This document shows, one piece after another, positions 35,951 through 44,960 of a DNA stretch of 52,943 bases (position 1 is its first letter; each line of letters opens with the position of its first letter). A program made the translations under genes and the position numbers. The notes below the pieces were generated by a model that had not been told where the DNA came from, did no database searches, and worked only from the letters and a program-made list of their open reading frames with translations. The stretch covers positions 1 through 52,943 of the forward strand of contig JAOUNA010000002.1 of assembly GCA_029881215.1 (NCBI GenBank), read 5' to 3'. The stretch comes from Myxococcales bacterium. GTDB lineage: Bacteria; Myxococcota_A; UBA9160; SMWR01.

Positions 35951-37549
35951 TCAATCCCGTCGGACCCGCTCGGGAAAGTTGGCGAGAATCGACAGCAGCG
36001 GCCCGAGGGCCACCTGCCCCAGGCCGCAGATGCTGGTGCGGAGCATCGTCGCGTTGAGCTCCTGGAGCAGCGCCCGCGTCTCTTCGCCGACGCCTGCGCC
36101 CGACTCGAGCAGCTTGACCGCCTTCTCGGATCCGACGCGACAGGGCACACACTTGCCACACGACTCGTTGCGGAAGAAGCGCGTCACATTGCAGCCGACC
36201 TCGATGAGATCGTGCCCTTCCGCGATGAAGACGGCCGCTCCGGAGCCCAGCATCGAACCCGCATCCGCGAGCGTCTTGAAATCGATCGGCACGTCCAGGC
36301 AATCCGGCGGCAGGAAGTTGCTGGAGGCGCCGCCCGGCGCGATCGCCGCCAGCGGCCTGCCCCCGCGCATGCCGCCGCAGCGCTCGAGCAGCTCCCCGAG
36401 CGTCGTCCCGAATGGAACGAGCGCCACGCCCGGCTCGGCGACGTGTCCGCTGACGCTGATGAACTTGTGCCCCGCGAACCCGCGCTTGCCGAGCGAACGC
36501 CACCACTCCACGCCCCGGCCCAGGATTCCGGTCGCGTGCGCGAAGGTCTCGACATTGTTGATCAGCGTCGGCTGGCCGAAGAGGCCCACCGTCCCGGGGA
36601 AGGGCGGTTTGTTGCGCGGCTCTCCGCGGCGACCCTCCATGCACTCGAGCAGCGCCGACTCCTCGCCGAGGATGTAACCGCCGGGCGAGACGAAGATGTC
36701 GATGTCGAAATCGAAATCGCTGCCGAAGATCCCGGCGCCGAGCGCGCCCCGCGCGCGCGCCTCCGCGAGGGCCACTTCGAGCGCGCGGCGCTCCGGCGCG
36801 TACTCGTGCCGGATGAAGACGAAGCCCCGCTCGGCACCGACGCAGTGGCCCGCGAGCGCCATGCCTTCGAGCACGAGATGGGGCAGATCCCGGAGGATCT
36901 CGCGATCCTTGAAGCTCCCCGGCTCGCTCTCGTCCGCGTTGCAGATGACGTACTTCGGCAGCGCCGCTTCGCCCGCCACCAGCGCCCACTTGCGACCGGT
37001 GGGAAAGCCGGCGCCACCCATGCCGCGCAGACCCGCATCTTCGAGCGCGCCGATCGATGCCGATCGCTCCCGTTTCAGCGCGCTGCGCAGCGTTCCGTAG
37101 CGATCCTGCGCGCTCGAATAGATCTCGGCCAATCCCCAGTCGCGCGGAGCGCGCTCGTCGGCGCGCGTCTGCGGGTGATCGATCGCCTCGAGAATCTCGT
37201 CGGTCCGGTCGAGTCGCAGCACGCGAGGCCCGATCGCCGCAGCCGGCGCCCCGTCGCAGCGACCCAGACACGACACTTCGCAGACTTCCACGTCGTCGCG
37301 GCCCGCGAGCACCCCGCGCAGGCGCGCGGCGCTCGCGCCGCCTTCCGCCAGGGCACAGGCGAGATCGCGACAGACCGCCACCTCGGTGCGCGCCGCAGGC
37401 TTGCGCCGGAAGTGGGGATAGAAAGTCGTGACGCTCTCCAGTCGGTGCAGCGGAACGTTCAAGCGCCGAGCCAGCTCGCGCAGCGCGGCCTCACTCAGCC
37501 AGCCTTCCCGCTCCTGCAGGAGCGTCAGCTCGTGAACGATGGAAAACAC
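35951..37549 (-). CDS. NAD-linked formate dehydrogenase beta-type subunit: NuoE-NuoF fusion
   Basis: NuoE Cys set (CRDLAC...CEVSCLGRC), NuoF GMGGAGFPTGRKW (FMN/NADH), NADESEPGSFKDR, ESCGKCVPCRVG. AGGAGG at 37556-37561 points to GTG at 37549 rather than TTG at 37555. Confidence 0.92.
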   Translation of the reverse strand: MFSIVHELTLLQEREGWLSEAALRELARRLNVPLHRLESVTTFYPHFRRKPAARTEVAVCRDLACALAEGGASAARLRGVLAGRDDVEVCEVSCLGRCDGAPAAAIGPRVLRLDRTDEILEAIDHPQTRADERAPRDWGLAEIYSSAQDRYGTLRSALKRERSASIGALEDAGLRGMGGAGFPTGRKWALVAGEAALPKYVICNADESEPGSFKDREILRDLPHLVLEGMALAGHCVGAERGFVFIRHEYAPERRALEVALAEARARGALGAGIFGSDFDFDIDIFVSPGGYILGEESALLECMEGRRGEPRNKPPFPGTVGLFGQPTLINNVETFAHATGILGRGVEWWRSLGKRGFAGHKFISVSGHVAEPGVALVPFGTTLGELLERCGGMRGGRPLAAIAPGGASSNFLPPDCLDVPIDFKTLADAGSMLGSGAAVFIAEGHDLIEVGCNVTRFFRNESCGKCVPCRVGSEKAVKLLESGAGVGEETRALLQELNATMLRTSICGLGQVALGPLLSILANFPERVRRD

Positions 37550-37573
37550 CCGCAACCTCCTGAATTGTCTTAT

Positions 37574-37601
37574 CTTATATCTTCTGCGGCGGAAAACACA
37601 A
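37574..37601 (-). promoter_or_regulatory. Candidate sigma70-like promoter for the AOR/FDH operon
   Basis: Minus strand TTGTGT-16 nt-TATAAG, followed by AGGAGG SD at 37556-37561 and GTG start; local AT-rich stretch. Confidence 0.35.
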
Positions 37602-37781
37602 AGACGTTCTCGGGCAATCTCGAGGGCGAATCGGACAAAGGGAAGTGCGGGGCCTTTGCCCAGGTCGCTTCCGCTGGAATCGAAGCGCGTGACGCGCCCC
37701 CGGCCCGCGTACGCCGGACGCTGCGCGCCCGTTGCTGCAATCTAGCCGCCGCGTGCGCCGCGCGTCACAATGCGGGCGCGC

Positions 37782-38618
37782 ATGGCCATCCGCCTCCTCG
37801 CTCTCGATCTCGACGGCACCGCGCTGGATGCTCACGGTGCGCTCACCGGCTCCGTGCGCGCAGCGGTGGCGGCGGTGCGCAGGCGCGGCATCCGCGTGAT
37901 CCTCTGCACGGGGAGGCGATTCCGCACCGCCCTCCCGATCGCAGAGCTCTTGCATCTCACCGGCCCCATCGTGGTGAACAACGGCGTTCTCGTGAAGGAG
38001 ATCGAGAGCGGAGCGACGCTGCAGCACGCGTATCTGCCACGCGGCGTCTACGGCGAGGTCTTGGCCCTGGTGCGCACCATGGGCCCGCCGCTCGTCTATG
38101 TGGACGCCTATCACGAGCGGCGCGACATGCTGACGGAACGGATCGATCAGGCGCATCCGTTCCAGCGGGAGTACCTGTCGGAAAACGGCGAATTCTGCGA
38201 TGTCGTCGACGACCTGGCCGTCGCGGCGCCGGAAGAGATCATCATGCTGAGCGCGATGGCGGACGAGGCGACGCTCGGCGACCTGCGCGCGCGCGCCCAA
38301 GCCGCACTGGGCGAGCGCGTCAAGACCCACGCGCTCATGAACAAGAACTATCGCGGCCAGATCCTCGAGTTCCTGTCACCGGGCTCGGGCAAGTGGCCCG
38401 CGCTCGCCCGCATCGCCCGTGCCGGCGGCATCGCAGTCGAAGAGATCGCCTGCGTCGGCGACGACTGGAACGACGTCGAGATGATCCGGCACGCCGGTCT
38501 CGGCATCGCCATGGGCAATGCCGTCGAACCCGCCAAGCAGGCCGCCGCGCTGATCGTGCGCAGCAACGCAGAGGGCGGCGTCGTCGAGGCGCTCGAGCGC
38601 GTGCTGCTCCACGCCTGA
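37782..38618 (+). CDS. HAD-superfamily (Cof-type) phosphatase
   Basis: LLALDLDGTALD, LCTGRRF, CVGDDWNDVEMIRHAGLGIAMGNA. Confidence 0.93.
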   Translation: MAIRLLALDLDGTALDAHGALTGSVRAAVAAVRRRGIRVILCTGRRFRTALPIAELLHLTGPIVVNNGVLVKEIESGATLQHAYLPRGVYGEVLALVRTMGPPLVYVDAYHERRDMLTERIDQAHPFQREYLSENGEFCDVVDDLAVAAPEEIIMLSAMADEATLGDLRARAQAALGERVKTHALMNKNYRGQILEFLSPGSGKWPALARIARAGGIAVEEIACVGDDWNDVEMIRHAGLGIAMGNAVEPAKQAAALIVRSNAEGGVVEALERVLLHA

Positions 38619-38639
38619 AGAGGCGGCGCGCTGCAGCGC

Positions 38640-39860
38640 CTAACGGGGTCCGGCGACGACGCCGTCGTCGTGGAGCTTGCCCACATCCGCCTCGCTCATG
38701 CCGAGGATCGAGAGCAGGATCTCGTCCGTGTCTTCGCCGATCGCCGGCGCGTGCTCGGGGTGGACGCGGGAACACGCGTTGAACTCGAGCGGTGATCCGG
38801 GTGCGAGATAGCTGCCGATTCCGGGCTGCTCGATCATCTCGAACATGGGGTTCTCGGTGGAGCAGTCGGGATCCTTCTCGACCACCTCCCGGATCGTCCG
38901 GTATTGCGACCAGCAGACGCGATTGGCGTCGAAGATCTCGCGGATCTCGGCGAGCCTGCGCGTCTCGAACCACGGCTCGAAGACCCTCGCGATCTCGCGG
39001 CGCGCGAGGAAGCGATCGCCCTCCATGGAGAAATTCAGACCCAGGCGCTTCTGCAGCGCGTCGAGCTCAGCCGCCGCGCCGGTCGCCTTGACCAGACTGG
39101 CCCACTGACTGCGCGTCAATCCGACGACCATGACGCGCTTCTCGTCGAGCGTCTCGAAGTCCCGCCCGAAGGCGCCGTACAGATAGTTGCCGTCCCGCGC
39201 GCGATCCGAGTCGTTGATCATCACCTCGGCGATCTTGCCGAGATTCCCCAGCATGGCGAGCGCCACGTCGTGGAGGGCGACCTTCACGAACTGTCCCTCG
39301 CCCGTGAGGCGCCTGTGCCGCTCCGCCGCGAGCAGGGCGACTACGGCGAGGTTTCCCGTGATCGCATCCCAGGCGGGCAGCATGTGGTTCACCGGCCGCG
39401 GATCCTCCTTGGGTCCGGTGATGGCGGGCAGGCCCACGGCAGGATTGACGGTGTAATCCACCTGCGAGCTGCCGTCTCTGCGGCCCGTCAGGTTCACCAT
39501 CACGAGATCTCCGCGCCGCTGCTTGAGGCGCTTGTAATCGAGCCATCCGCGGGCGGGAAAATTCGTGATGAACATGCCCGCGTTCTCACCCGGTGCGCAG
39601 ATCAGCGCGGTGAGAATCTCCTGACCCCGCCGAGAGCGGATGTCGACGGCGATCGAGCGCTTCCCCTTGTTGAACCCCGCCCAGAACAAGCTCTTGCCGT
39701 CGCGCGTGACGGGCCAGCGCGTGTAATCGAGTCCACCGCCGATGGGATCGAAGCGGATGACGTCGGCGCCGAGCTGCGTGAGCGTCAGTCCCGCCAGGGG
39801 CATGGCCACGAACGCCGAGCCCTCCACGACACGCATTCCATCGAGCACTGCTTGGGTCAT
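38640..39860 (-). CDS. CaiB/BaiF (family III) CoA-transferase
   Basis: LDGMRVVEGSAFVAMPLAGLTLTQLGADVIRFDPIGGGLDYTRWPV, LFWAGFNKGKRSIAVDIRSRRGQEIL. Confidence 0.93.
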   Translation of the reverse strand: MTQAVLDGMRVVEGSAFVAMPLAGLTLTQLGADVIRFDPIGGGLDYTRWPVTRDGKSLFWAGFNKGKRSIAVDIRSRRGQEILTALICAPGENAGMFITNFPARGWLDYKRLKQRRGDLVMVNLTGRRDGSSQVDYTVNPAVGLPAITGPKEDPRPVNHMLPAWDAITGNLAVVALLAAERHRRLTGEGQFVKVALHDVALAMLGNLGKIAEVMINDSDRARDGNYLYGAFGRDFETLDEKRVMVVGLTRSQWASLVKATGAAAELDALQKRLGLNFSMEGDRFLARREIARVFEPWFETRRLAEIREIFDANRVCWSQYRTIREVVEKDPDCSTENPMFEMIEQPGIGSYLAPGSPLEFNACSRVHPEHAPAIGEDTDEILLSILGMSEADVGKLHDDGVVAGPR

Positions 39861-39897
39861 CTGCTGTCTCTCTCCCGACTCCAGTTCTTCAGGGCGC

Positions 39898-40932
39898 TCA
39901 CGCCATCCATCCGACGACACGCCAATCGAGCACCGCCACGTCGTCGCCGGGCGCGGGCGCTTCCGCCCCGCGCTCGGCAAAGACGTGCGCGTGCAGATCG
40001 ACCAGCCCCCCCCCGCTCTCGAGGGCGTGCTTCGCCTCCAGCGCGAACTCCGTGCGCAGCACGTCCCCTTCGAATACCGGTGCCGTGTGATCGCAGCTTC
40101 GCCAGGCCACGAAGGTGACGAGATTGGGGAGCGCGCGCACGATCTGGGACGCGGCGATCGAAATGGTATGACCGCCGTACACGAGGCGTTTCCGGTAGGC
40201 GCTGCCAGCCGCATCCGTGTGTGCGCGCGCGACGTTGAGTGTCATGCGCGCAATCTCGGGCGCGCAGCTCACCGTATCCCGGCCCTCGACTCGGAAGCGC
40301 GCTCCCTCGCGAGCGTCCGCGAAATGGCTGCCGCTGCACCGCTCGCGAAACCGGTCCAGCCGCCAGTCGCGGGGCGCCGCGGCGCGCACCTGATCCATGT
40401 CGAGCTCGGAGGGAATGGCCTCGAACGAATCGGCGTGTCCCGTGCGGGCCTCCGGGTCCCGACACGGAAGCATGGGGCAGCGCCAGAAGTGCAGGACCGT
40501 CTCGCCGTGCTGGTTCTCGACGTGGACTTCGAACACCGCCATGCCGCTCGCCGCCCGTCCCGGCTTGGGCCGGTTCTGTCGCAGCGCGACGATCTTCGTG
40601 GTGGTGCGCAGCGTGTCGCCCAGGAACGCCGGGCGCTGCAACACGAGGCCCCGATAGAAGAGATTGCCCATGACGCGGCCGGAGGGCTCCGTCGTCTGGC
40701 CGATCGCGATGTTGCAGACCAGATTCGGATTCGCCAGCAGTCGCTCCGCTCCGGTCACCGCGCGGGAGAGCTGCGCGTCGAGGGGAAGGCGCAGCCGGTC
40801 CCCGAAGACGGCCTCGTGCAGCGCCGCGTGGCCGCTCGTGAGGGTCACGGCCGGCGCCGCGTCGAAGACCTGGCCGACTTTCAAGTCCTCGAAGTAGGGG
40901 CTGCCGATCTGGAGGGTCTCGTCCCGCATCAA
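39898..40932 (-). CDS. Double-hotdog MaoC-type hydratase (mesaconyl-/2-methylfumaryl-CoA hydratase-like)
   Basis: YFEDLKVGQVFDAAPAVTLTSGHAALHEAVFGDRLRLPLDAQLS...GNLFYRGLVLQRPAFLGDTLRTTTKIV, second half RKRLVYGGHTISIAASQIVRALPNLVTFVAWRSCDHTAPVFEGDVL. Confidence 0.82.
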   Translation of the reverse strand: MMRDETLQIGSPYFEDLKVGQVFDAAPAVTLTSGHAALHEAVFGDRLRLPLDAQLSRAVTGAERLLANPNLVCNIAIGQTTEPSGRVMGNLFYRGLVLQRPAFLGDTLRTTTKIVALRQNRPKPGRAASGMAVFEVHVENQHGETVLHFWRCPMLPCRDPEARTGHADSFEAIPSELDMDQVRAAAPRDWRLDRFRERCSGSHFADAREGARFRVEGRDTVSCAPEIARMTLNVARAHTDAAGSAYRKRLVYGGHTISIAASQIVRALPNLVTFVAWRSCDHTAPVFEGDVLRTEFALEAKHALESGGGLVDLHAHVFAERGAEAPAPGDDVAVLDWRVVGWMA

Positions 40933-41879
40933 CAGCCTCCACCACCGGGCAGCACGCCGGCGCGCCGGGCGCGCTCCAGGATGCGCTTCTCGATCGCCAC
41001 GAGCGGAGCGTCGACCATCTTGCCGTCGAGACTGAAGACGCCGCTGCCGCCCGCGAGCGCCCGCTCGAAGCCCTCGACGACGCGCTGCGCGTGGGCCACC
41101 CGCTCGGGCGCGGGAGTGTAGACGTCATTCGCGATCCGCACCTGGGTCGGGTGGATACAGAGCTTGCCCTCGAAGCCGAGGCGCAGCCCGAGCGCGACGT
41201 CTGCTGCGAACGCCTGCTCGTCGCGCACGTCGAGGAAGACGCAGTCGATCGGAGACACGCCCGCCGCCTTCGCGGCGATCGCCACGGCGCAGCGCGCGTG
41301 GAGGAGAACCCCGGCCGAGGCGTCCGCATCCGCGAGCCCCATTTCGCGCGCGAAGTCGGCGTGCCCGAAGCAGAGCGCGTCGATCCGCTCGCTCGCATCC
41401 GCCAGCCAGGCGACGCGGGCGACCCCGGCGGGCGTTTCGACCAGCGCGAGCAGGCGCAGCGCCGCGTCGGGAGCCCGCTCGAGCCGGCGCTCCAGGCGAT
41501 CGAGCCGCGCCGACACCTCGGCGAGCGTGTCGGCACGCTGCGACTTCGGCAGCATCACGGCGTCGGCGCCCGCAGCCACCGCCGCCTCGAGATCCGCCGC
41601 GAAGTGCGGCGTCCCGGGTGCGTTGACACGCACGATGGCCTCCGCTTCACCCAGGGCTCGCGCGCGCAGCGTGTCGGCGACGAGCTGGCGCGCGCGATCC
41701 TTCTCCTCGGGCGCCACGGAATCCTCGAGGTCCAGCACCAGGCTGTCCGCGCCCGTCTCGGGCGCCTTCTCGAGCCTGCGCGGGTGGCCGCCGGGCACGA
41801 ACAGCACGGATCGCCGCAGGCGATCGCCGCGCTGATTCCGCTCCGCCGGCGAAGCGGCGCGTGCCTCGGGTCCGGACAT
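40929..41879 (-). CDS. HpcH/HpaI aldolase / CitE-like (malyl/citramalyl-CoA) lyase
   Basis: RRSVLFVPGGHPRRLEKAPETGADSLVLDLEDSVAPEEKDRAR, VRVNAPGTPHFAADLEAA, MLPKSQRADTL, CFGHADFAREMG, GKLCIHPTQV. Stop overlaps start of the MaoC gene (ATGA). Confidence 0.93.
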   Translation of the reverse strand: MSGPEARAASPAERNQRGDRLRRSVLFVPGGHPRRLEKAPETGADSLVLDLEDSVAPEEKDRARQLVADTLRARALGEAEAIVRVNAPGTPHFAADLEAAVAAGADAVMLPKSQRADTLAEVSARLDRLERRLERAPDAALRLLALVETPAGVARVAWLADASERIDALCFGHADFAREMGLADADASAGVLLHARCAVAIAAKAAGVSPIDCVFLDVRDEQAFAADVALGLRLGFEGKLCIHPTQVRIANDVYTPAPERVAHAQRVVEGFERALAGGSGVFSLDGKMVDAPLVAIEKRILERARRAGVLPGGGGC

Positions 41880-41925
41880 GCGGGGGCTCCCAGGTTTCGC
41901 GACCCGAAGACGGGCGCGCGATCGC

Positions 41926-42408
41926 TCAGAGTGTGCGCAGGATCGCCTCGGCGCTGCTCACCTCGAATTTCATGGGCGCGTCGACGGCGAGCGTCTTCAC
42001 CACAGCGTCCTCGGCAACGAGCGCGTAGCGCTGTGAGCGCAGCCCGAAGCCGATGCCGGAGCCGTCGAAATCGAGGCCGAGAGCCCTGGCGAAGTCGCCG
42101 TTGCCGTCGGCGAGCATGAGCACCTTGTCGCCCGCTCCTTGGCCCTGGCCCCAGGCATCCATCACGAAGGCGTCGTTGACCGACACGCACGCGATGAGGT
42201 CGACACCCTTCGCCTTGATCTCGTCCGCCTTCTCGATGAAGCCGGGCAGGTGTTGCATCGAACACGTCGGGGTGAATGCCCCCGGAACCGCGAACAGAAC
42301 CACCTTCTTGCCGGAAAAGAGCTCGTCCGTCGTCACGGTCTGCATCTTTCCGGCTTCCATGCGCCGCAGCGTCACGCTGGGAATCTTGTCTCCGACCTGG
42401 ATCGCCAT
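41926..42408 (-). CDS. Peroxiredoxin (Prx5/redoxin type)
   Basis: KKVVLFAVPGAFTPTCSMQHLPGFIEKADEIKAKGVDLIACVSVNDAFVMDAWG. Confidence 0.93.
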   Translation of the reverse strand: MAIQVGDKIPSVTLRRMEAGKMQTVTTDELFSGKKVVLFAVPGAFTPTCSMQHLPGFIEKADEIKAKGVDLIACVSVNDAFVMDAWGQGQGAGDKVLMLADGNGDFARALGLDFDGSGIGFGLRSQRYALVAEDAVVKTLAVDAPMKFEVSSAEAILRTL

Positions 42409-42649
42409 GCTCTTCCCTCTCCGTGAGTCCAACGCCCCACCGGTTTGGTTGCCTTCATCCCGCCCCGTCGCGGCCTGCTCGCGTCGGCAACGGGGGGTCG
42501 CGAAGAGATAGCCGCTCGCCCGTGGCGCCGCATCCTGCGTCGGCGCGAGCTCCCGTGCGGCGCGCCGCGGCTGGTCGGCAAGCGCGCAGCGGATATGCTC
42601 TGCGGCGCTTCGACAGGGCGCGGTGCGGGTGGCGCGCGAGGAGACCCCG

Positions 42650-42940
42650 ATGGGCGCGGGCAGCAAGCTCTCGCGTGAGGAAATCGAGCAGGCGCTCGCG
42701 ACGCTCAGCGGCTGGTCGCTCGCGGAGGGCAAGCTGCACCGCGAATTTCGCTTCCCGGACTTCGTGCGCGCCTTCGGCTTCATGGCACGATGCGCGCTGA
42801 TCGCGGAGGCGATGGACCACCACCCCGAATGGTGCAATGTGTACGGGCGCGTGAGCGTGGATCTCATCACCCACACCGCGCAGGGCGTCACCGCCCGCGA
42901 CGTGGAGCTGGCGCAGCGCATGAACGAGCTCGCCGACTGA
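42650..42940 (+). CDS. 4a-hydroxytetrahydrobiopterin dehydratase (pterin-4a-carbinolamine dehydratase)
   Basis: HREFRFPDFVRAFGFMARCALIAEAMDHHPEWCNVYGRVSVDLITHTAQGVTARDVELA. Confidence 0.93.
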   Translation: MGAGSKLSREEIEQALATLSGWSLAEGKLHREFRFPDFVRAFGFMARCALIAEAMDHHPEWCNVYGRVSVDLITHTAQGVTARDVELAQRMNELAD

Positions 42941-43121
42941 GCGCGCACAGCCAGGCCCATGGGTTGCGGGCTCCGGCACGCGCCACCCCTCGGGGAGATC
43001 CTGGAACCGCAGCGGATGCGCAGGCATCGTACGCTCGCCCGGGTTGCGCGCTGCCAGCGCGGACCGATGCTGAGCAGCCGCCGAGACCGTGCAACGCAAC
43101 GGACACGCGAGGGAGAATCGA

Positions 43122-44288
43122 ATGACCGCGAAAGAGCAGCGCCCGGACATCGAGCGAGCCGTCAGGGAGCGCTATGCCGCTGCTGCGCAGGAGCGCTCTG
43201 CAGCGCTGTGCTGCCCCGTCGACTACGACCCGCGCCTGCTGGAAGTGATCCCGCCGGCGGTTCTCGAGCGCGACTACGGCTGTGGCGATCCCTCCCGCCA
43301 CGTGCGTTCGGGCGACACGGTGCTCGATCTCGGCAGCGGCGGCGGCAAGATCTGCTTCGTGGCATCCCAGATCGTCGGCAAGGAAGGCCGGGTGCTGGGG
43401 GTGGACATGAACGACGAGATGCTGGCGCTGGCGCGCGGCGCGGCGCCCGCGGTGGCTGAGCGCGTCGGCTACGCCAACGTCGAGTTCCTGCGCGGCCGCA
43501 TCCAGGATCTCGCCCTGCCTCTCGATCGGGTGGACGCGTGGCTGGCCGCGCATCCGGTACGCGACACCGCGAGCCTCGCAGATCTCGACGAGACGCTCGA
43601 CCGGCTGCGCCGCGAGCAGCCGCTCGTCGCCGACGCCTCCGTCGACATCGTGATTTCGAATTGCGTGCTCAATCTGGTGCGCAGCGAACACAAACGCCAG
43701 CTCATCGACGAGATCTATCGCGTGCTCAAGCGCGGAGGACGCATCGCGATCGCGGATATCGTGAGCGACGAAGAGGTCCCCGACGCGCTGCGCGCGGACC
43801 CCGCGTTGTGGAGCGGCTGCATCTCCGGCGCCTTCCACGAGGAGGAGTTGCTCCAGGAGCTCGTGCGGGCCGGCTTCTACGGCGTCGCCATCGACACGTG
43901 GGTCCAGGAGCCCTTCGCGGTGATCGACGGAATCGAATTCCGATCGGTGACGGTGACGGCGCACAAGGGGCTCGAAGGCCCGTGCTACGAGGCCAACCAG
44001 GCAGTGATCTACCGGGGACCCTGGCGCGAGGTGCGCGACGACGACGGGCACACGTTGCGGCGGGGCGAGCGCACGGCGGTGTGCGCCAAGACCTTCGACC
44101 TGCTCACGTCGGAGCCCTACGCCGACCACGTGATCCCGATGGCTCCGCGCGATGAGGTCCCCGAAGAAGAGCGCGCGCTCTTCGACTGCTCGCGCAGCGC
44201 GCCGCGGCATCCGCGCGAGACGAAGGGCGAGGACTACGCCGAGACCCGCGCGGCTTCCGGCTGCTGCGCACCCGACAGCTGCTGCTGA
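43122..44288 (+). CDS. ArsM-like arsenite S-adenosylmethionine methyltransferase with Cys-rich tail
   Basis: VLDLGSGGGKICFVASQIVGKEGRVLGVDMN (SAM motif), three expected Cys contexts (AALCCPVDYD, VISNCVLNL, GCISGAFHEEE), C-terminus SGCCAPDSCC. Confidence 0.82.
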   Translation: MTAKEQRPDIERAVRERYAAAAQERSAALCCPVDYDPRLLEVIPPAVLERDYGCGDPSRHVRSGDTVLDLGSGGGKICFVASQIVGKEGRVLGVDMNDEMLALARGAAPAVAERVGYANVEFLRGRIQDLALPLDRVDAWLAAHPVRDTASLADLDETLDRLRREQPLVADASVDIVISNCVLNLVRSEHKRQLIDEIYRVLKRGGRIAIADIVSDEEVPDALRADPALWSGCISGAFHEEELLQELVRAGFYGVAIDTWVQEPFAVIDGIEFRSVTVTAHKGLEGPCYEANQAVIYRGPWREVRDDDGHTLRRGERTAVCAKTFDLLTSEPYADHVIPMAPRDEVPEEERALFDCSRSAPRHPRETKGEDYAETRAASGCCAPDSCC

Positions 44289-44292
44289 ACCC

Positions 44293-44312
44293 GAGCCGCG
44301 CGAGCGCGGCTC
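44293..44312. terminator. Perfect hairpin between convergent genes (possible bidirectional terminator)
   Basis: GAGCCGCGC-GA-GCGCGGCTC. Confidence 0.45.
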
Positions 44313-44877
44313 AGGGAGAGCGGATCTCGAAGGAATCCAGGAATCGGGCGGCGTCTGCGCCGCCTTCCGAGGACACCGGCCAGGTGGCCAGCGCGATGTA
44401 GAGGCGGTTCTCCAGCAGGACCAGCAGTGCCGTCTCGCGCCGCGGGGGCGACCCCCCGATCTCGTAGCGGAGAGAGCGCGCGGGATGCCCGCCGCGCGGC
44501 GCGTCGTCCGCGTCGATCAAGCGACCCCCGGCCGCCTCCAGCAGCGCGTCGCGCGCCCGGTTCAGGATCCCAGCCGAGGAGAGCAGCAGCACGGCGATGC
44601 GCGGCAGATCGCGCAGCTCGACGGCCATCTCCGTGTCGGCGAGGGCCGTCGCGAAGCGCACTTCCTGGATGGAGCCCAGCACCGTGCGGCGCGTGGAGCG
44701 GACCACCTGCGGCTCCGCGGGCAGCAGCACCCGGAAGCCACCCTCGGCGGAGTCGAACCCCTGCCACCCCGACGCCTGCGCGGGATGCGTCTCGGCGCGC
44801 GCCCAGGTCGGCGCGGCGGCAAACGCCGCAGACAAGAGCAGGAGCAGCGCGCGCGGTGCGCGCGCGGCTTTCGACAT
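44311..44877 (-). CDS. Secreted protein of unknown function
   Basis: Signal peptide MSKAARAPRALLLLLSAAFAAAPTWARAE followed by GFDSAEGGFRVLLPAEPQVVRSTRRTVLG...AARFLDSFEI. Confidence 0.7.
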   Translation of the reverse strand: MSKAARAPRALLLLLSAAFAAAPTWARAETHPAQASGWQGFDSAEGGFRVLLPAEPQVVRSTRRTVLGSIQEVRFATALADTEMAVELRDLPRIAVLLLSSAGILNRARDALLEAAGGRLIDADDAPRGGHPARSLRYEIGGSPPRRETALLVLLENRLYIALATWPVSSEGGADAARFLDSFEIRSP

Positions 44878-44960
44878 GGCGATGCAGACATCGCGCGTGG
44901 TCCCGAACGGTCGGGACCGCCACGCGGGGATGCCTTCGGCGCGGCGAGACCTGCCCGTTC

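Noticed and set aside
33262-36057. 931-aa plus-strand ORF
   Set aside because: Antisense to AOR and MobA-MoaD; composition typical of complementary-strand translation.
38629-38640. Perfect 12-bp palindrome gcgctgcagcgc between convergent HAD and CoA-transferase genes
   Set aside because: Short self-complementary GC palindromes are expected often at this base composition; no supporting signal.
35888-38782. 964-aa plus-strand ORF
   Set aside because: Shadow of the NuoE-NuoF fusion gene and off-frame in the HAD gene; no recognisable domain.
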